From Blastomyces gilchristii SLH14081 (lineage: Eukaryota > Ascomycota > Eurotiomycetes > Onygenales > Ajellomycetaceae), in assembly GCF_000003855.2 (NCBI RefSeq), contig NW_003101634.1, positions 66,771 through 130,770 of the forward strand: a DNA stretch of 64,000 nucleotides, given 5' to 3'. The position numbers were made by a program, and so were the translations under genes. The notes beneath the pieces were generated by a model. That model saw only the letters and a list, made by a program, of their open reading frames with translations. It did not search any database and had not been told where the DNA came from. Position 1 is the stretch's first letter; every line of letters begins with the position of its first letter. Below are positions 46,900 to 58,925 of this stretch, piece by piece.

Positions 46900-48720
46900 C
46901 ATCACTCATTCACTAACTTTTCTCATTCTTCAATCATCTTCTTTATCATCATCATCATTGAACATCATTATTATCTCATTCAAGATTACTGTTTCTCTTT
47001 CTGTTCAACATCTTCTATTTATTTATCTATCACATTGTACACATTTCTGGTGATGACTTCTTATTCTCATAACAAGTGTCATCATAGTGCTCATACTGAG
47101 CAGTTTGTTAGCAGTAAGTGTAATATGTTATGAAACATGGCCAGACTTGTTTATCTTCTAATAATCATCAGAACATATCACTATAAATGACACATCTTCT
47201 CTATCTTCTTATACATTCTCAATCTTTTCCTTCTCAGCAGGTTTCTGATTGTGTTTTCTGGCACAATTTTGCATGAATGCAGATGCTGATATGTTATTTT
47301 TATTCATGTAGAATCTTCATACATTGACAGATCTGCATTCACTGATAATAGTGAACTCAATGTTGAATCATTGATTGAGAACTTAAAGAATGTGATAATG
47401 AAGAAATTATTCATATCATGTGTGACTGAGTCTCTTATATTCTTCTCTGTCTTCTCTGTTCTTTTCTCTGTCACTCTCTCTCAATCTTCTACACCTGTCT
47501 CTGTGTCTGATTCTCCTGCTCCTGCTATCTCTGTTTCTGCAATTCTCACTTCTACTACTTCTGATTTTGCTATCTCTGTTTTCATTATCAGCTCTCCCTG
47601 TTTCAAGGAGATGTTGTATAGACTTAATGAATCACATTTCTCAGTGTATACACTCTCACTCTTCTTACTGACTTTCAGAATAATTTATTGTATGAAGACT
47701 GTGTATAATATAATAATCTGAAGCTCAGTCATGAACACTGATTATTACATTCATTTTAAATATTCATGATGAGATAATTATTCATTCATATCAGAGAATC
47801 ACTCTCTTTCTTAACAGTGTTAAGATTGTAAGTCTTTTTCTTTTTCATCTTTTTCTTTCTGATACTGATTTTCTTATTCTTAGAGAAAATCATTATGAGT
47901 TTTACTGTGCACAAAGTCATGATATTCACAGATATCAAGAAGCTTTTCATAACTGTAAAGTTCAACATTGCAGAGACATCTGCTCTGATGAATTTCTTCA
48001 AAATAATAGATCTGTATCAGCCTATTCTCTGATATCTGTCATTCAACTTTGTAATGCAGGTGAAAGATATCTGTGTTTTCAGAAACAGAAACACAGATAT
48101 CATACTCTTTTACATTCACAGACATGAGACTTGTATGCCTTGTCTGAAATGTCATCATGAAAATGAGCTGTTCACACACTGTGTTCTGTTTTCTGTATTT
48201 CTCTGTGTCTCTCTCTCTCTTTCTGAGAAGTCTTGTGCATGTTATAATTACATATACAATTCTAAGATCAGTGAGTGTTCATTCAGTAATTGTTATCTCT
48301 GCTTTTGCAGTTTTGTATGCTAATAATGATTCTTAGTTACTTCAGTATCAGAGATCATTCTAATCAAAGATGATAACATTATTGAGACTACTCTCTCTCA
48401 CTCTTAAGCTTCTTCTGTTGCTTTCTCTTCCTTCTCTGCAGGGAAGATTGTGCACATATCAGATTATAAGTGTTCAGCCCTGAGTGACTCTCACTGTTAT
48501 TCATTCAGTTCTGCATCTTCTTCTTCTTCTGTTTCTTTCATCTTCACTTCTTCTATTCTAGCTTCTGGTTCTGCAGATTCTGCACTCTTCTTCAATTTTT
48601 CTACATATACATGTATGCATTTCTATATTAGCATTTCAGCCAATCTTGTGATAAATAACATTAATATTGTATACAGAGTGATAGAGAAATCAGAGACATG
48701 TGTGATATTGTTATAAGAGC
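46900..48720 (+). pseudogene. Opposite-strand Ser/Pro-rich and Cys-rich frames in the Ty3 element
   Basis: Three open pieces follow each other on the plus strand: 47,371-47,721 (Ser/Thr/Pro-rich, TPVSVSDSPAPAISVSAIL), 48,054-48,323 (Cys-rich, ETCMPCLKCHHENELFTHC and SCACYNYIYNSKISEC) and 48,450-48,716. Together they resemble the single frame at 59,784-60,479 of the second Ty3 element in content, order, strand and position. The pieces may be exons or fragments of one broken gene. Function unknown. Confidence 0.5.
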
Positions 48721-49759
48721 AGCTTACAGCTCTTAAATCCCTTGCAGATCTCAAGTTTCGAGATTTTCTTTATTTTTGATATTTTTCAGGTGATGTGATG
48801 TTAGAAATAGATTAAACATGTAATGTATGAAAATGAATGAGATGTGTATGATAACATTTGTCTTTTGTAGCTGACTCTTACAGTTGATGATCAATTCATT
48901 ATCTCTTTTCTTTTCTTACACTTTTTCTTTATCTGCTAGTCACTACTCTTACATAATCTCTATATAATACAGTGTTCAGTGACTAGATTCAGTAGCTTTC
49001 ATCTTTTATGATTCTATCTCATGTATTATACTGTCTCTCTTCACCTGCTCAGATCACTACAGTGAACAGCTCATTGAAACTAATCTTATTCAATCTCTGA
49101 GTGTTCTCAGAGATTGAGATGACTTGGTCTCACATGTTTATAAATATTTCAGATAGTTTATTCTCTGTGATCTTCACAATTGAACTGATGTAAACAGTTG
49201 AATTCAACTCTGAATTCTTTTTTCTTCTGTGATCTGACTCATATACAAGTCTGCTGCTTTGAAACTGCTCTTTATTATATTGCATCTACTATCTGTGATG
49301 CATTATCATATAATCAGCTACAGTCTCATCACTTATTGAAGTGTGATATTCATCTGATTTCTTCATTTCTTCTCATTCTTTCCTTATAATTATGAAAAGA
49401 TTGAAATAAGTGAGATCATCTGATTTGTAAGTATCTATGATTTCTCTTACTTTGTAAGACTTTTTAATTGTAAGTCTCTTCTTTTTCAACACTGATGATA
49501 GTACTGTGAATGATTATAATTCACTCAGATCTTATATCTTTACTTTCACAAGTTATGAATCATTTATTAAGTTGTGTAAGACTCATCTCTCTGATTCCTT
49601 CAATGTGTAAGTTCTCAGAGAATGTGATTTGAGTATTTTATATAACTCAAACCATCTAGATTGAAACTTCTCAGAACTCTCATTATATATAAGAACTCAT
49701 ATTCTTATCTTGAGACTCAATTTCTTGACTAGTGAGTCTTGTATTCTTTTCAATTGAAT

Positions 49760-52700
49760 TGCTCAGTTCAGAAGTAACTTATTAGCTTTTATATGTGCAT
49801 AGCTGATCTCTTTTAATCTTGATTTCACATTCATGACTGTTGCATCTGCAACTGCTACTGCTGCATTTATAACTGCTGTTTCTGCTGCATTCATAACTGT
49901 TGCATCTGCAACTGCTGTTCCCTTTCTCATCTTTTCTGAAGCATTCTCCGGAATGCATGGATGCAATTCATACAACAGGTAGAATGATGAACACTTAGAG
50001 ACTGCATACTGTTAAATTCACATAGTCAATAGTGTCTATCTGAGATATTCATTTCATAGTCTCATAGACTTACTCACTAGATATTTCATCAGCATGTTGT
50101 CTAAGATTTCATTCAAGTATTTCATCTTCTCATTCATCTGTAGATGATATAATGTTGTTCTACAATGTCTTGTCTATAACTGGCTCATGAAATGCCTCAC
50201 TGCTTCTTCTATGAGATTCACATCATTATCAGTTAGAATCTCATGCAGTATTTCATAGTTAACATAGATCTTATTATATAGAAACTTCATCATCATTTTC
50301 TCTGTTATCTCTGAAACTGCTTTTATGACTGACCAGTTAGTAGCATAATCAATAGCAGTGATTATTCATCAATTTTCATTTGATGTTCACAGTAATATAT
50401 CTATGAGATTCATCTCTCATTGTTTGAACAGTTATATCATACACTTTATCTGATGTTATACTTTCTCACATTCTAATTCTTTTTTAGATTCTTTTGTGAC
50501 CTGGTAATTCAGACACTTATGAGTATATACCTGAATGTTCTCAGCCATGCTTGGCCAGTATACTCTTGATTTGAGTACACTCATGAGTTCAGGACTTTCT
50601 AAGTGACTGAATTCCTTGTGCATGTGAGTCATCAAGTTGCATCTAAATAAAGATTCTAGATAGAGAGCTTCTGCATATTCTAGATTGCAGTAAAGCACAA
50701 CATCATTTTTCAATTTTCTCAGCTTGAAGTTTGAAAGCATCTCTTCTACTACTCTTGTAAGACACTTGTTATCTGACACCTTGTCATTCTTCAAGTAAGA
50801 GATCATAATATTCACTCATTCTGATTCCTTGCACCTTCTCAGTGCATTTAACATGAACTTCTCTTGTACCTGGTTCACAGAATTCTCACTCATGAAATCA
50901 GGTCTGCAACTGATTACATCAGGTATTACAGTATTCAATTCCTTTCAGTATTTAATATGAAGATTATACACTTAAAAGTCTGAGATTCAATATACTAAGC
51001 ATTTGAAAGGTTTTATCATCAATTGTAGATAGATGAGGCTTTTATGATCTGTGATCATCATTGTCATATACTTATTGTCAATATATCTATCTCATAACAC
51101 CAGCACATGCTTGATTACTAGTAATTTCTTTTCATGCACTGAGTAATTGAGCTTGATATCTGATAGTTTTCTATCATTATACATTACTAAGTGCAGCTTG
51201 TCATTCTTACTCATCTGTAGAAGAGCGCCTCTAATAGCTCATTCAGATATGTTCATCTCAATGTAGAAAGGTTTATCATGATCTGATTAAATAAGCACTG
51301 AGAATGTTATTACACATTTTCTCAGTGTGAGAAAAGCCTCTTCACACACAGTATTTCAGATGATTGAATGAAACTTCTTCTTTCACAGATTTGCATTCAT
51401 TTCTCTTAAGAAATCTGAGAGTGATGTAGATATTTATACAAAATCCTTGATAAATCTGCAGTAATATAAGACTAACTCAAGAAACTGTTGTATATAATAT
51501 ATATTTCTCAGCTGCAGTCAATTCACTATAATATTCAATTTCTCTGAAATGAAGTGTATACAGTCATCACTTACTATATATTCTACAAACTTCAACTCTT
51601 CTGTTTTAAACACACACTTGATTGATTTAATGTAGAGCTTATACTCTGTCAGAGTTATAAGTACTTTATCAAAATACTTTAGATATTTGTTATATGAGTT
51701 TGAAAAGACTAGAATATCATCAAGATATATAAGATATAAGGTTTCATTCTATTTATAAAGAATCATATTCATTATCATTTGAAAGATGATAAGTGCATTT
51801 ATCAGATTAAATAATATTACTAGGAATTCAAACTTTTCTCATTGTATATTAAATATGGTTCATGAAACTGATAGTTTATCTACACAGATCTGCCAGTATT
51901 CTGAGAGAAGATTAATTTTTAATAGATATCAGGTGTTTTTAACTGTATTCAACTGTTGTTAAATCTGTGACAGTGAATATTTATTCTTGATTATAAGCTT
52001 GTTAAGTGCTTAATAATTAATACACATTCATCACTTCTCATCTATCTTTTTCATAAATAGAACTGAAAAGCCTCACATGCTTGATAAGAATCATATGAGA
52101 CCACATTCTAGAAGGTCTGTGATCTGACACTTCTGTTCTTCAAGATGTGTTTGTGACAGAGAGTATACATTCTGATTAACTGGTTTTGTATCCTCTGTGT
52201 CAATCTCATGTACAAATCCTCATTTCAGTGACAATTTCAGTGAAAGATCTGTTCAGAAGATCTTTTCATACTTCTTCAGAAGCTTCTTCATACACTTGTT
52301 CTTCTGCATATTCTTTATCTTGATTTTCTCCACTTTCAGATCCTGTATGATATACAGAATGCTTTCAGATGAGGTCTTGCAAATCATTCTCTTTGCTTAT
52401 TGATATATAAGCAGATTTAACTCTTCTATATCAGAGACATAGAATGTCCTTCTCATATCAGTTGATAGAATTGTATGAACTGTTTTCTTCCTATCAGTTA
52501 ACTGTATATGACATGTACATCATTGAATCTGTGAATTGAATCTTTGAAATCAATTGAGTTTAAGAATAAGATTATATTCTATGTTCTGCAGCTCCCGCAC
52601 TTAAATATAGCAAGATCATTCTCTGAAGTACAAGAGAACTCTTACTCTTGTGAGTGATATCAAATATCAGTTATCAGATAATCTTATATATCAGAGATTC

Positions 52701-52900
52701 TTCACTCAGCAGATCTCTTTCAGTTTTCAGATTATATAATTATCAATATATTGTGTAGAAGCTTCTGTATCTGCTAATACTTTTACAGTCATCTCTCTGT
52801 TCTTACTCAAGTGTCTCTTATACATTAACATTTCAGGTCTTAAGATATTGAGATAAGTGTTCACTTCATTCTCATCTGCATCTTAGTCAGAAGCCTGCTT
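49760..52900 (-). pseudogene. Ty3 pol remains (RT, RNase H, integrase)
   Basis: Visible marks in order on the minus strand: the RT box YLIYLDDILVFSNS near 51,690-51,735; RNase H ITDHKSLIYLQ near 51,040; the integrase zinc-binding region HMHKEFSHLE...CLNYQ inside 50,456-50,815; and the integrase core ITAIDYATNWSVIKAV followed by LTDNDVN near 50,260-50,370. Stops are frequent. A tandem peptide repeat (AVADATVMNAA) interrupts the sequence after the core at 49,820-49,930. Confidence 0.82.
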
Positions 52901-54300
52901 CTTTTTAATATTCATAGAATTCAGAGAATTATCTAACACAGGCATCTCTTTCACTTTGAAGACTTTTCATAGAATATCAGTGAATGTCTTCAAGCTTACT
53001 GATTCTGCTAGTTTTTTAACTCTCTTGCTTTTCTTAACTGCACACACTGTGTGCAATCTTTTACATTATGATTTTGATATTCACAGTTGAAGCAAGCTCA
53101 ATGCTTGTAATATCAAGGTTTTCACTCAGAGAATCCCTTTTTCAGAGAATTCAGCACTTTAGTGATGACATTCAGATCTAGATTCATTGCATTCAGATAT
53201 GTGACTTATGTCATATAAGTCTGATTATTCATTCTTCACTGAGATATACTCAATTGCAGTATTTTCTGTTGTAATTGACTCACTTATTCTCATATAATGA
53301 GAATGTTATATGCTTTTTTCACTGTGTCTGATTGTGAGGTTAAGCATTTTCATTTCACTCTCAACTCAGATATAAGATCATGAATGAAGATCTGTAAATA
53401 GAAAGATGTTAGAAGCTCTTCATTCAATATAAGATAGTATAAGCTGAAGTGTGTAAAGTATAATATAAGATTGCTTACTTATCTACACTCAGTGAAGTGT
53501 TTGTAATACTTGTCTTATATATTCACTTTCTCAAAGTTGTACAAGATTCATTTGAAAAACTCATTTCATATTTATGAGAATGAATATCACTTCAGATCTG
53601 TAAGATTCATCTTTTCATCAGTTATTTATAATGACTTCACTTTTCCATGTAGAAATACAGCAGATCTTAAGACTTGTTAAAATTCTGTTGACTGTCTGTC
53701 TGTGAGTTCACATTCAATCTGATAATATGATTGCATCTGACTTAGCTAGCTGATTACAGCATTATTTTTTCAGTTATCATTGAAGCTTGATAGCTTCAGC
53801 AGATCTCCTGACTTGATATATTTCATGCTTGAATTCTCATTCTGTGTAGTGATCTCTGATGATGTATACACTTCTGAAGAGATTGTGAACAATCATGATA
53901 AGATCTTCAGATTCAGTATAGTCATCTATCTATGTAAATGTTTGATCTTCTGCTGCAGACCTAAGATCTGGTTTTCTCTATTCTTATTGATGATGATGAT
54001 TGTGTTGATGAAGCTCTTTATAGTAAATGCTTGATCTGCAGTAAATGTCAATTGTTATTTAACTTTCATCTCAGTCTGCCACTGTATACATAAGATCATG
54101 ATCTCATTTAGAATTCTTGTATATATACAGAGCTTTGATTTCAGTTCAGTAGTTTCAGCTGCTTTTCTTACTGCTTTAAGTAAACTCTCTGAGAGATTCT
54201 GTATATCTTTCAGTTCAGATAGCAGAGAAGAGTATTGTTTATATTGACTAGAGAAGATATTCATTTCAGTGATTTCTTGTTGATTATACAATGTCTATTA
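52900..54300 (-). pseudogene. Ty3 gag remains
   Basis: A CCHC knuckle with the spacing C-x2-C-x4-H-x4-C (CFNCEYQNHNVKDC) is read near 53,060-53,105. Upstream on the minus strand, 54,055-54,291 is open and begins MYNQQEITEMNIFSSQYKQ with a helical stretch, which fits a capsid N-terminus. The intervening region has many stops. Confidence 0.65.
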
Positions 54301-54666
54301 TTATATCACTATATTGTTATATAATTTCTGTTATTATTATATGACTTCAGTGATGATCATTCTTCTCTTTTATTCTTCTTTTAAATAGAGAGCAGACTTC
54401 TTTGAATCTCATTTATTACTCTTATCTCTTTTCTCACATCTTATCTGTTCATATATCATACATGGCATTTATCTGAGTGTGAAGTTTTCTCTCTACAAGT
54501 GAAGCAGCATCAATCAGATGCTCTTTCACTCACTGCTCTTTATACACTATCTTTTGAGATATTCTAGAACCACACTGACATGATAACTATGAATTGCTTT
54601 GTAGACAGAATTATCACACTCTGAAGAAGTCTGCACTTCTCACTGATTTTTAGACATGCTATCAGA

Positions 54667-54842
54667 TATGATTCAAAGATTGCTTGAGTCAGTGTATAAT
54701 TACAGATGTACACCAGCTTCTTATATATTGTAATATTGTATGCTAAATTAATTAGTGGCTGCTATGGCCCTCTTTACACTCATAAGCAAGTTCGGAAGCG
54801 GCCGCGTTATTATCCGACGGTCGTACGTTCTTCCGAACCACA
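54667..54842 (-). repeat. LTR, right copy (5' LTR of the minus-strand element)
   Basis: 176 bp matching 46,567-46,742. Here the first half is mutated (AGTGTATAATTACAGA) and the last about 70 bp are CpG-rich (GCGGCCGCG, CCGACGGTCGTACG), the mirror image of the left copy. Confidence 0.9.
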
Positions 54843-57002
54843 CATTTATACTCACTAGTTTTGTAATCTCTAGCACAGAATGCACATTTTGAGTCTCTGA
54901 AACAAGAGATTACAAAGTGTTCATATCTTTGACAGTTTGAACACTGTGTTTAAGCTTTGAGATTCATTCTTGAGTCTTTGTATTCATGAACTCTCATTTT
55001 CAAACCTGCTACTCTTACTTCAGAGATTCTTAATTATTCAAGTGTTTTTATATATACTAGAACAGAGATATTTCTTCTACTCTGTCTGAACTTAATTGAA
55101 TTAAGTTATACAGACTCTTTTCTCAGTTGAATAGAATTATACTCTTTCAATTCATTTTTAAGAAGTAGCATTTCTTTCTCACAGTCAAAGATTTCAACTG
55201 AAATATTATAAAGAATGAATTTATCTCACTTTTCATCTCTCTCAGATAGAATTATTGTGTTTAACAGAGATTCTACTGCTGACTTTCAGAGATTCTCATT
55301 CTGAATAAGGAATTCTGCACTGAATTCAGACATTGTGATCAGAATGATGAAGTTTTCAAAGAAAAATGACTCAATTGAAGCTATAACTGATTTTTGAACT
55401 TCAATATCAGTTATTAACTGAGAAAAGAACTGCTGATTGATTTCATTTCTAATTCTGAAAATAAGGTTTGAGTTTAGCTTATTTCTCTGCAATATATTCT
55501 GATTTGAGACTTTGAGAATAAGTCTTCTATTTCTGAAGATTTGAAGATTTTTCTCTTTTTATATTTTTTTCTTTACTCTTCTATCAATAGAAGTATGAGC
55601 AGTATTCTTCTCAGTTTTCTCAGAATTTTGAGCAGATTTTGAGATAGCAGATTTAGAGATAGTAGATTTAGAGATAGCAGATTCAGCTGCTTGAGCATAT
55701 GTTTTCTTCTGATTTAAAGAAGAAGAAGAAGAAGAAGTAGAAAAGAAAGAAGAGTAAACTGAAGAGTCAGTGATTGTATTAGAAATTTTCAAAGTTTTTT
55801 GAACTGTGTTTGAAATTTCAAGTTTGAACTTGATCACTTTCTGTAGTTATCTAGTCTGAGTATGAAGAATTAACAGAACTTCTTTATTCATCTCACTCAG
55901 ATACTGCTTTTCAAGAATTTTACTTACTTTTTCAAGTTTCTGTATTTTAAAAACTTATTATTTCTCTATTTCTTCTTTCTTTCTTCTCTTCAGAATTTCA
56001 ATCTCAGAAATAGTATTTGAGAAAGTATTCTTTTTCACATCAACTGAGTGTACTTTTAAACTCATTATTCTTACTCAATGAAAAGTTGATCAGACTAATT
56101 CAATTGAGATATTTATTAAACTCTTTTAAATTGAAAAGTTAATCAGACTATTTCAAAAGAAGAATAACAGACTTTTATATATAAAATACCTGATTTTTTT
56201 CACACTAGTTCAGTAACTAGATTAGATTTTTGAAGAGAATCTAATAAACTAAAATTGATTTTTAAGATAAATCAGTAAAATCTTTATAATCTCTTTCTTG
56301 AGATACAGTGAGGAAAAGTATAATATTAATTAATAATAAATTAGATAATATAACAGTTTTTGAGAGAAAAACTGATAAAAAATAAATCAATTTTTTACAG
56401 AGAAATTGATTAAAACTATTCAATTTTATTCTAAATTATTCAATTCTTCTCACACAACAAGTATACAACTCAAATCAGTTAATAAAGAGTGTAAAAAAGA
56501 ATTAAGTATTAATGAAAACTCTTCAGTCACTGAAAAAGTAATTCTTACTTAAAAGAATATGAAATTATAATAGAAAATAACTCTGTTTTTAATTCTTTGT
56601 AAGAATATTATATAAAATTCAGAGAAAAACACCTTATTTTTTTAAGAGAAGTAAAAAACTATTTCTAAGATCTTTTTTTTTTTGTATTAACTACTGCAGA
56701 AGAATGAGATAGAAACTGCTAAGATATATACTACTATATATTCTCTATCAAGACTTTCTCTCTTCAGAGTCTTGATATTATAGAGAATATAAGTCTGTTT
56801 CTATATAATAATATACATATTATCAGTGAGATGTAGAGAAACTGATTATTTATATCTCAAAATAGAAGACTTTGTTAATAATTATATTAATATAGAGTTA
56901 ATTCTTAAATTCAATAGAAATCTAGTATTGCTGTTCTTAATCTCTTACAGAATCTATTAAATATTGAGATATTAAAACTAGATTTAATATATCTCACTGT
57001 GC
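54843..57002 (-). mobile_element. Outer LINE, 5' part (ORF1 N-terminus and 5' UTR)
   Basis: Continues ORF1 of the outer LINE after the Ty3 insertion, with the start codon at 56,065 (MSLKVHSVDVKKN). The 5' UTR with tandem monomers follows and AT-rich sequence continues to about 57,000, where the true 5' end is uncertain. Stops are widespread in ORF1. Confidence 0.78.
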
Positions 57003-57500
57003 AGGGATCAAAGGCTCAGTCAGACCTTGAGATATACTGATTTTATAGTTGTCATGTCTGCTGATTATGTATCAAGTACAGTTGCTGAGATATCTTTTTG
57101 TACTTTTCTATCAGAAATGAGCCAGATTGAGAGAGGTGATATGAGGATGAGACTTGACATTGATGTCTAGATACACTGAAGACAGACTGTGAAGATTGCA
57201 CTTCAGAAGTGACTGTTGATTATATACTTGATATTATCACTGAGATATCTTTTTGTATTTTTCTGCTGAGAATGGGCCAGATTGGGAAGGGCGGTACAAG
57301 GGTGAGACTTGGCATTGGTGTTTTGAAATATCAAAGATGGACAGGGTTTTCACAGAGATCACTTCTCAGATATCTCCACAACTACTGATTGGGGATCTTT
57401 CAAAATTGAGAAGATTGGTGCATATGGCTAGGTCTCTTCACCTTACAATTTGTATGGCAATTTGGCCCGGGGTTGTGGTGTGATAGGGGAGAATGAGGGA
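57003..57500 (+). other. GC-richer island with a mutated and a near-intact duplicate
   Basis: Two related blocks, about 57,080-57,175 and 57,236-57,330, lie 156 bp apart. The first reads GAAATGAGCCAGATTGAGAG and the second GAGAATGGGCCAGATTGGGA, with differences mostly G-to-A in GG. The second opens a 76-codon frame (MYFSAENGPDWEGRYKG...) to 57,483, which I do not recognise. It may be a remnant of a host gene or of an unknown element. Confidence 0.55.
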
Positions 57501-57683
57501 TAATCCCACGCAGGAGTTCTGAACGATGTCTGGTTCATGTTTGGCTGGATAACTCCACCACCACACGGAGTATGCGGTCAGTGATGGGGTCAAAATGCTT
57601 GTATAATTGAGGGCTTTTCAATGGATCTATCGGCGGGTTCTTATTCGAAAAATCGAGCGAGTTCGTGGTGAAGCGGTTGAATA
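57497..57683 (+). repeat. GC-rich dispersed repeat, copy 2
   Basis: Matches 25,117-25,296 in the ATG22 upstream region. It ends exactly where LINE ORF1 sequence begins (ACTACAGAAAGTG), so it abuts or interrupts a LINE copy. Confidence 0.8.
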
Positions 57684-58577
57684 ACTACAGAAAGTGATTA
57701 AGTTAAAGCTTAGAATTTTAAATATAGTTTAAAAAAATATTGAAAATTTCTAGTATAATTACTGACTCTTATTCATCTTTTTCTTTCTTAAATCAGGAAA
57801 AAAAAAAATATATACTTAAGCAGTATAATCTACTATTTTTAAATCTACTATTTTAAAATCTATTTAAAACTCTGAAAGTACTCAGAGAAAAAATACTCAT
57901 ACTTCTCTTTATAAAAAAGAAGAGAAGAAAATATAAAAAGAGAAAAATATTCAAATCTTCAGAAATAGAAGACTTATTTTTAAAATCTTAAATAGAGATA
58001 TTCTACAGAAGAATAAGCTGCACTCAAATCTTATTTTTAAAATTAGAAATAAAATTAATCAGCAGTTCTTTTCTCAGTTAATATATAATATTAAAGTTTA
58101 AAAATCAGTTATAACTTTAATTAAGTTATCTTTCTTTAGAAATTTTATTATTCTAACTATAATATCTGAATTTAGTGCAGACTTTCTTATTAAGAATAAG
58201 AATATCTGAAAATTAATAATAGAATCTCTATTAAATATAATAATTCTATCTGAGAGAGATGAAAAATGAGATAAATTTATTTTTTATAATATTTCAGTTG
58301 AAATTTTTAACTGTAAGAAAGAAATACTACTTCTTAAAAATAAGTTAGAAGAATATAACTCTATTTAACTGAGAAAGAAGTCTGTATAGCTGAATTTAAT
58401 TAAATTTAGATAAATTAGAAGAAATATCTTTATTCTAGTTTATATAAAAATACTTAAATAATTAAAGATCTCTGAAGTAAGAGTAATAGATTTAAAAATA
58501 AGAGTTTATAAATACAAAGACTTAAGAGTGAATCTCAAAGTATAAACACAGTATTTAAACTGTTAAAGATATAAATA
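57684..58577 (+). mobile_element. LINE ORF1 fragment, most heavily mutated copy
   Basis: Aligns with 32,939-33,840 of the inner LINE but with many CA-to-TA changes as well as the CC losses. It starts within a few bases of the site where the small hAT inserted in the inner LINE and ends where the second Ty3 LTR begins (58,578), before the zinc knuckles are complete. No frame survives. Confidence 0.85.
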
Positions 58578-58925
58578 TGTGGCGGGCTGCATCTGATTAA
58601 TTATATAGACTATTTCATTACACTTCATAGATTCTTTCATTTCCGATCACTGATTCTCAGCCGCTACAAACACGTGTAATATATGCTCTGATTCTCAGTC
58701 ATTTTCAATTGCTGATTCTCAGCCGCTATAAACGCGCGTATATTCTTTCATCTTAAAGCTTCACTGTGTACATTATCACATACATGTATAAATATTTGTA
58801 ACATGGCGGAACCGAAGCAGTGACTAGTCAGCAGTGTCACATAGAAGTAGTTGTTTAAGAAGCTGTATAAGTGAGCTTGACTATCTTACTTGAATAGTGA
58901 GCTTGTAGACTACAGGGTTATTACA
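58578..58925 (-). repeat. LTR of the second Ty3 element (348 bp)
   Basis: Starts TGTGGCGGGCTGC and ends GGGTTATTACA (TGT...ACA). It contains three copies of TGATTCTCAG, two of them extended to TGATTCTCAGCCGCTA with A/T-CAAACRCG-like continuations, about 63 bp apart. CpG is largely kept in this LTR. The partner LTR is outside the window. Confidence 0.75.

Larger units (their letters stand above)
46567..54842 (-). mobile_element. Ty3-type LTR retrotransposon (8.3 kb), inserted in LINE ORF1
   Basis: Two 176-bp direct repeats bound the element, with CATT (4-5 bp) duplicated on both sides in the LINE ORF1 sequence. The coding strand is minus: gag zinc knuckle near 53,080, reverse transcriptase near 51,700, RNase H near 51,050, integrase at 49,760-50,815. 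This RT-RNase H-integrase order is that of Ty3 elements. All frames are broken. About 3 kb between integrase and the left LTR carry open frames on the opposite strand. Confidence 0.88.

Noticed and set aside
57253..57483. 76-codon frame in the GC-richer island as a real gene
   Set aside because: No recognisable motif, and a duplicated block overlaps its start. It is kept only as part of an unexplained island.
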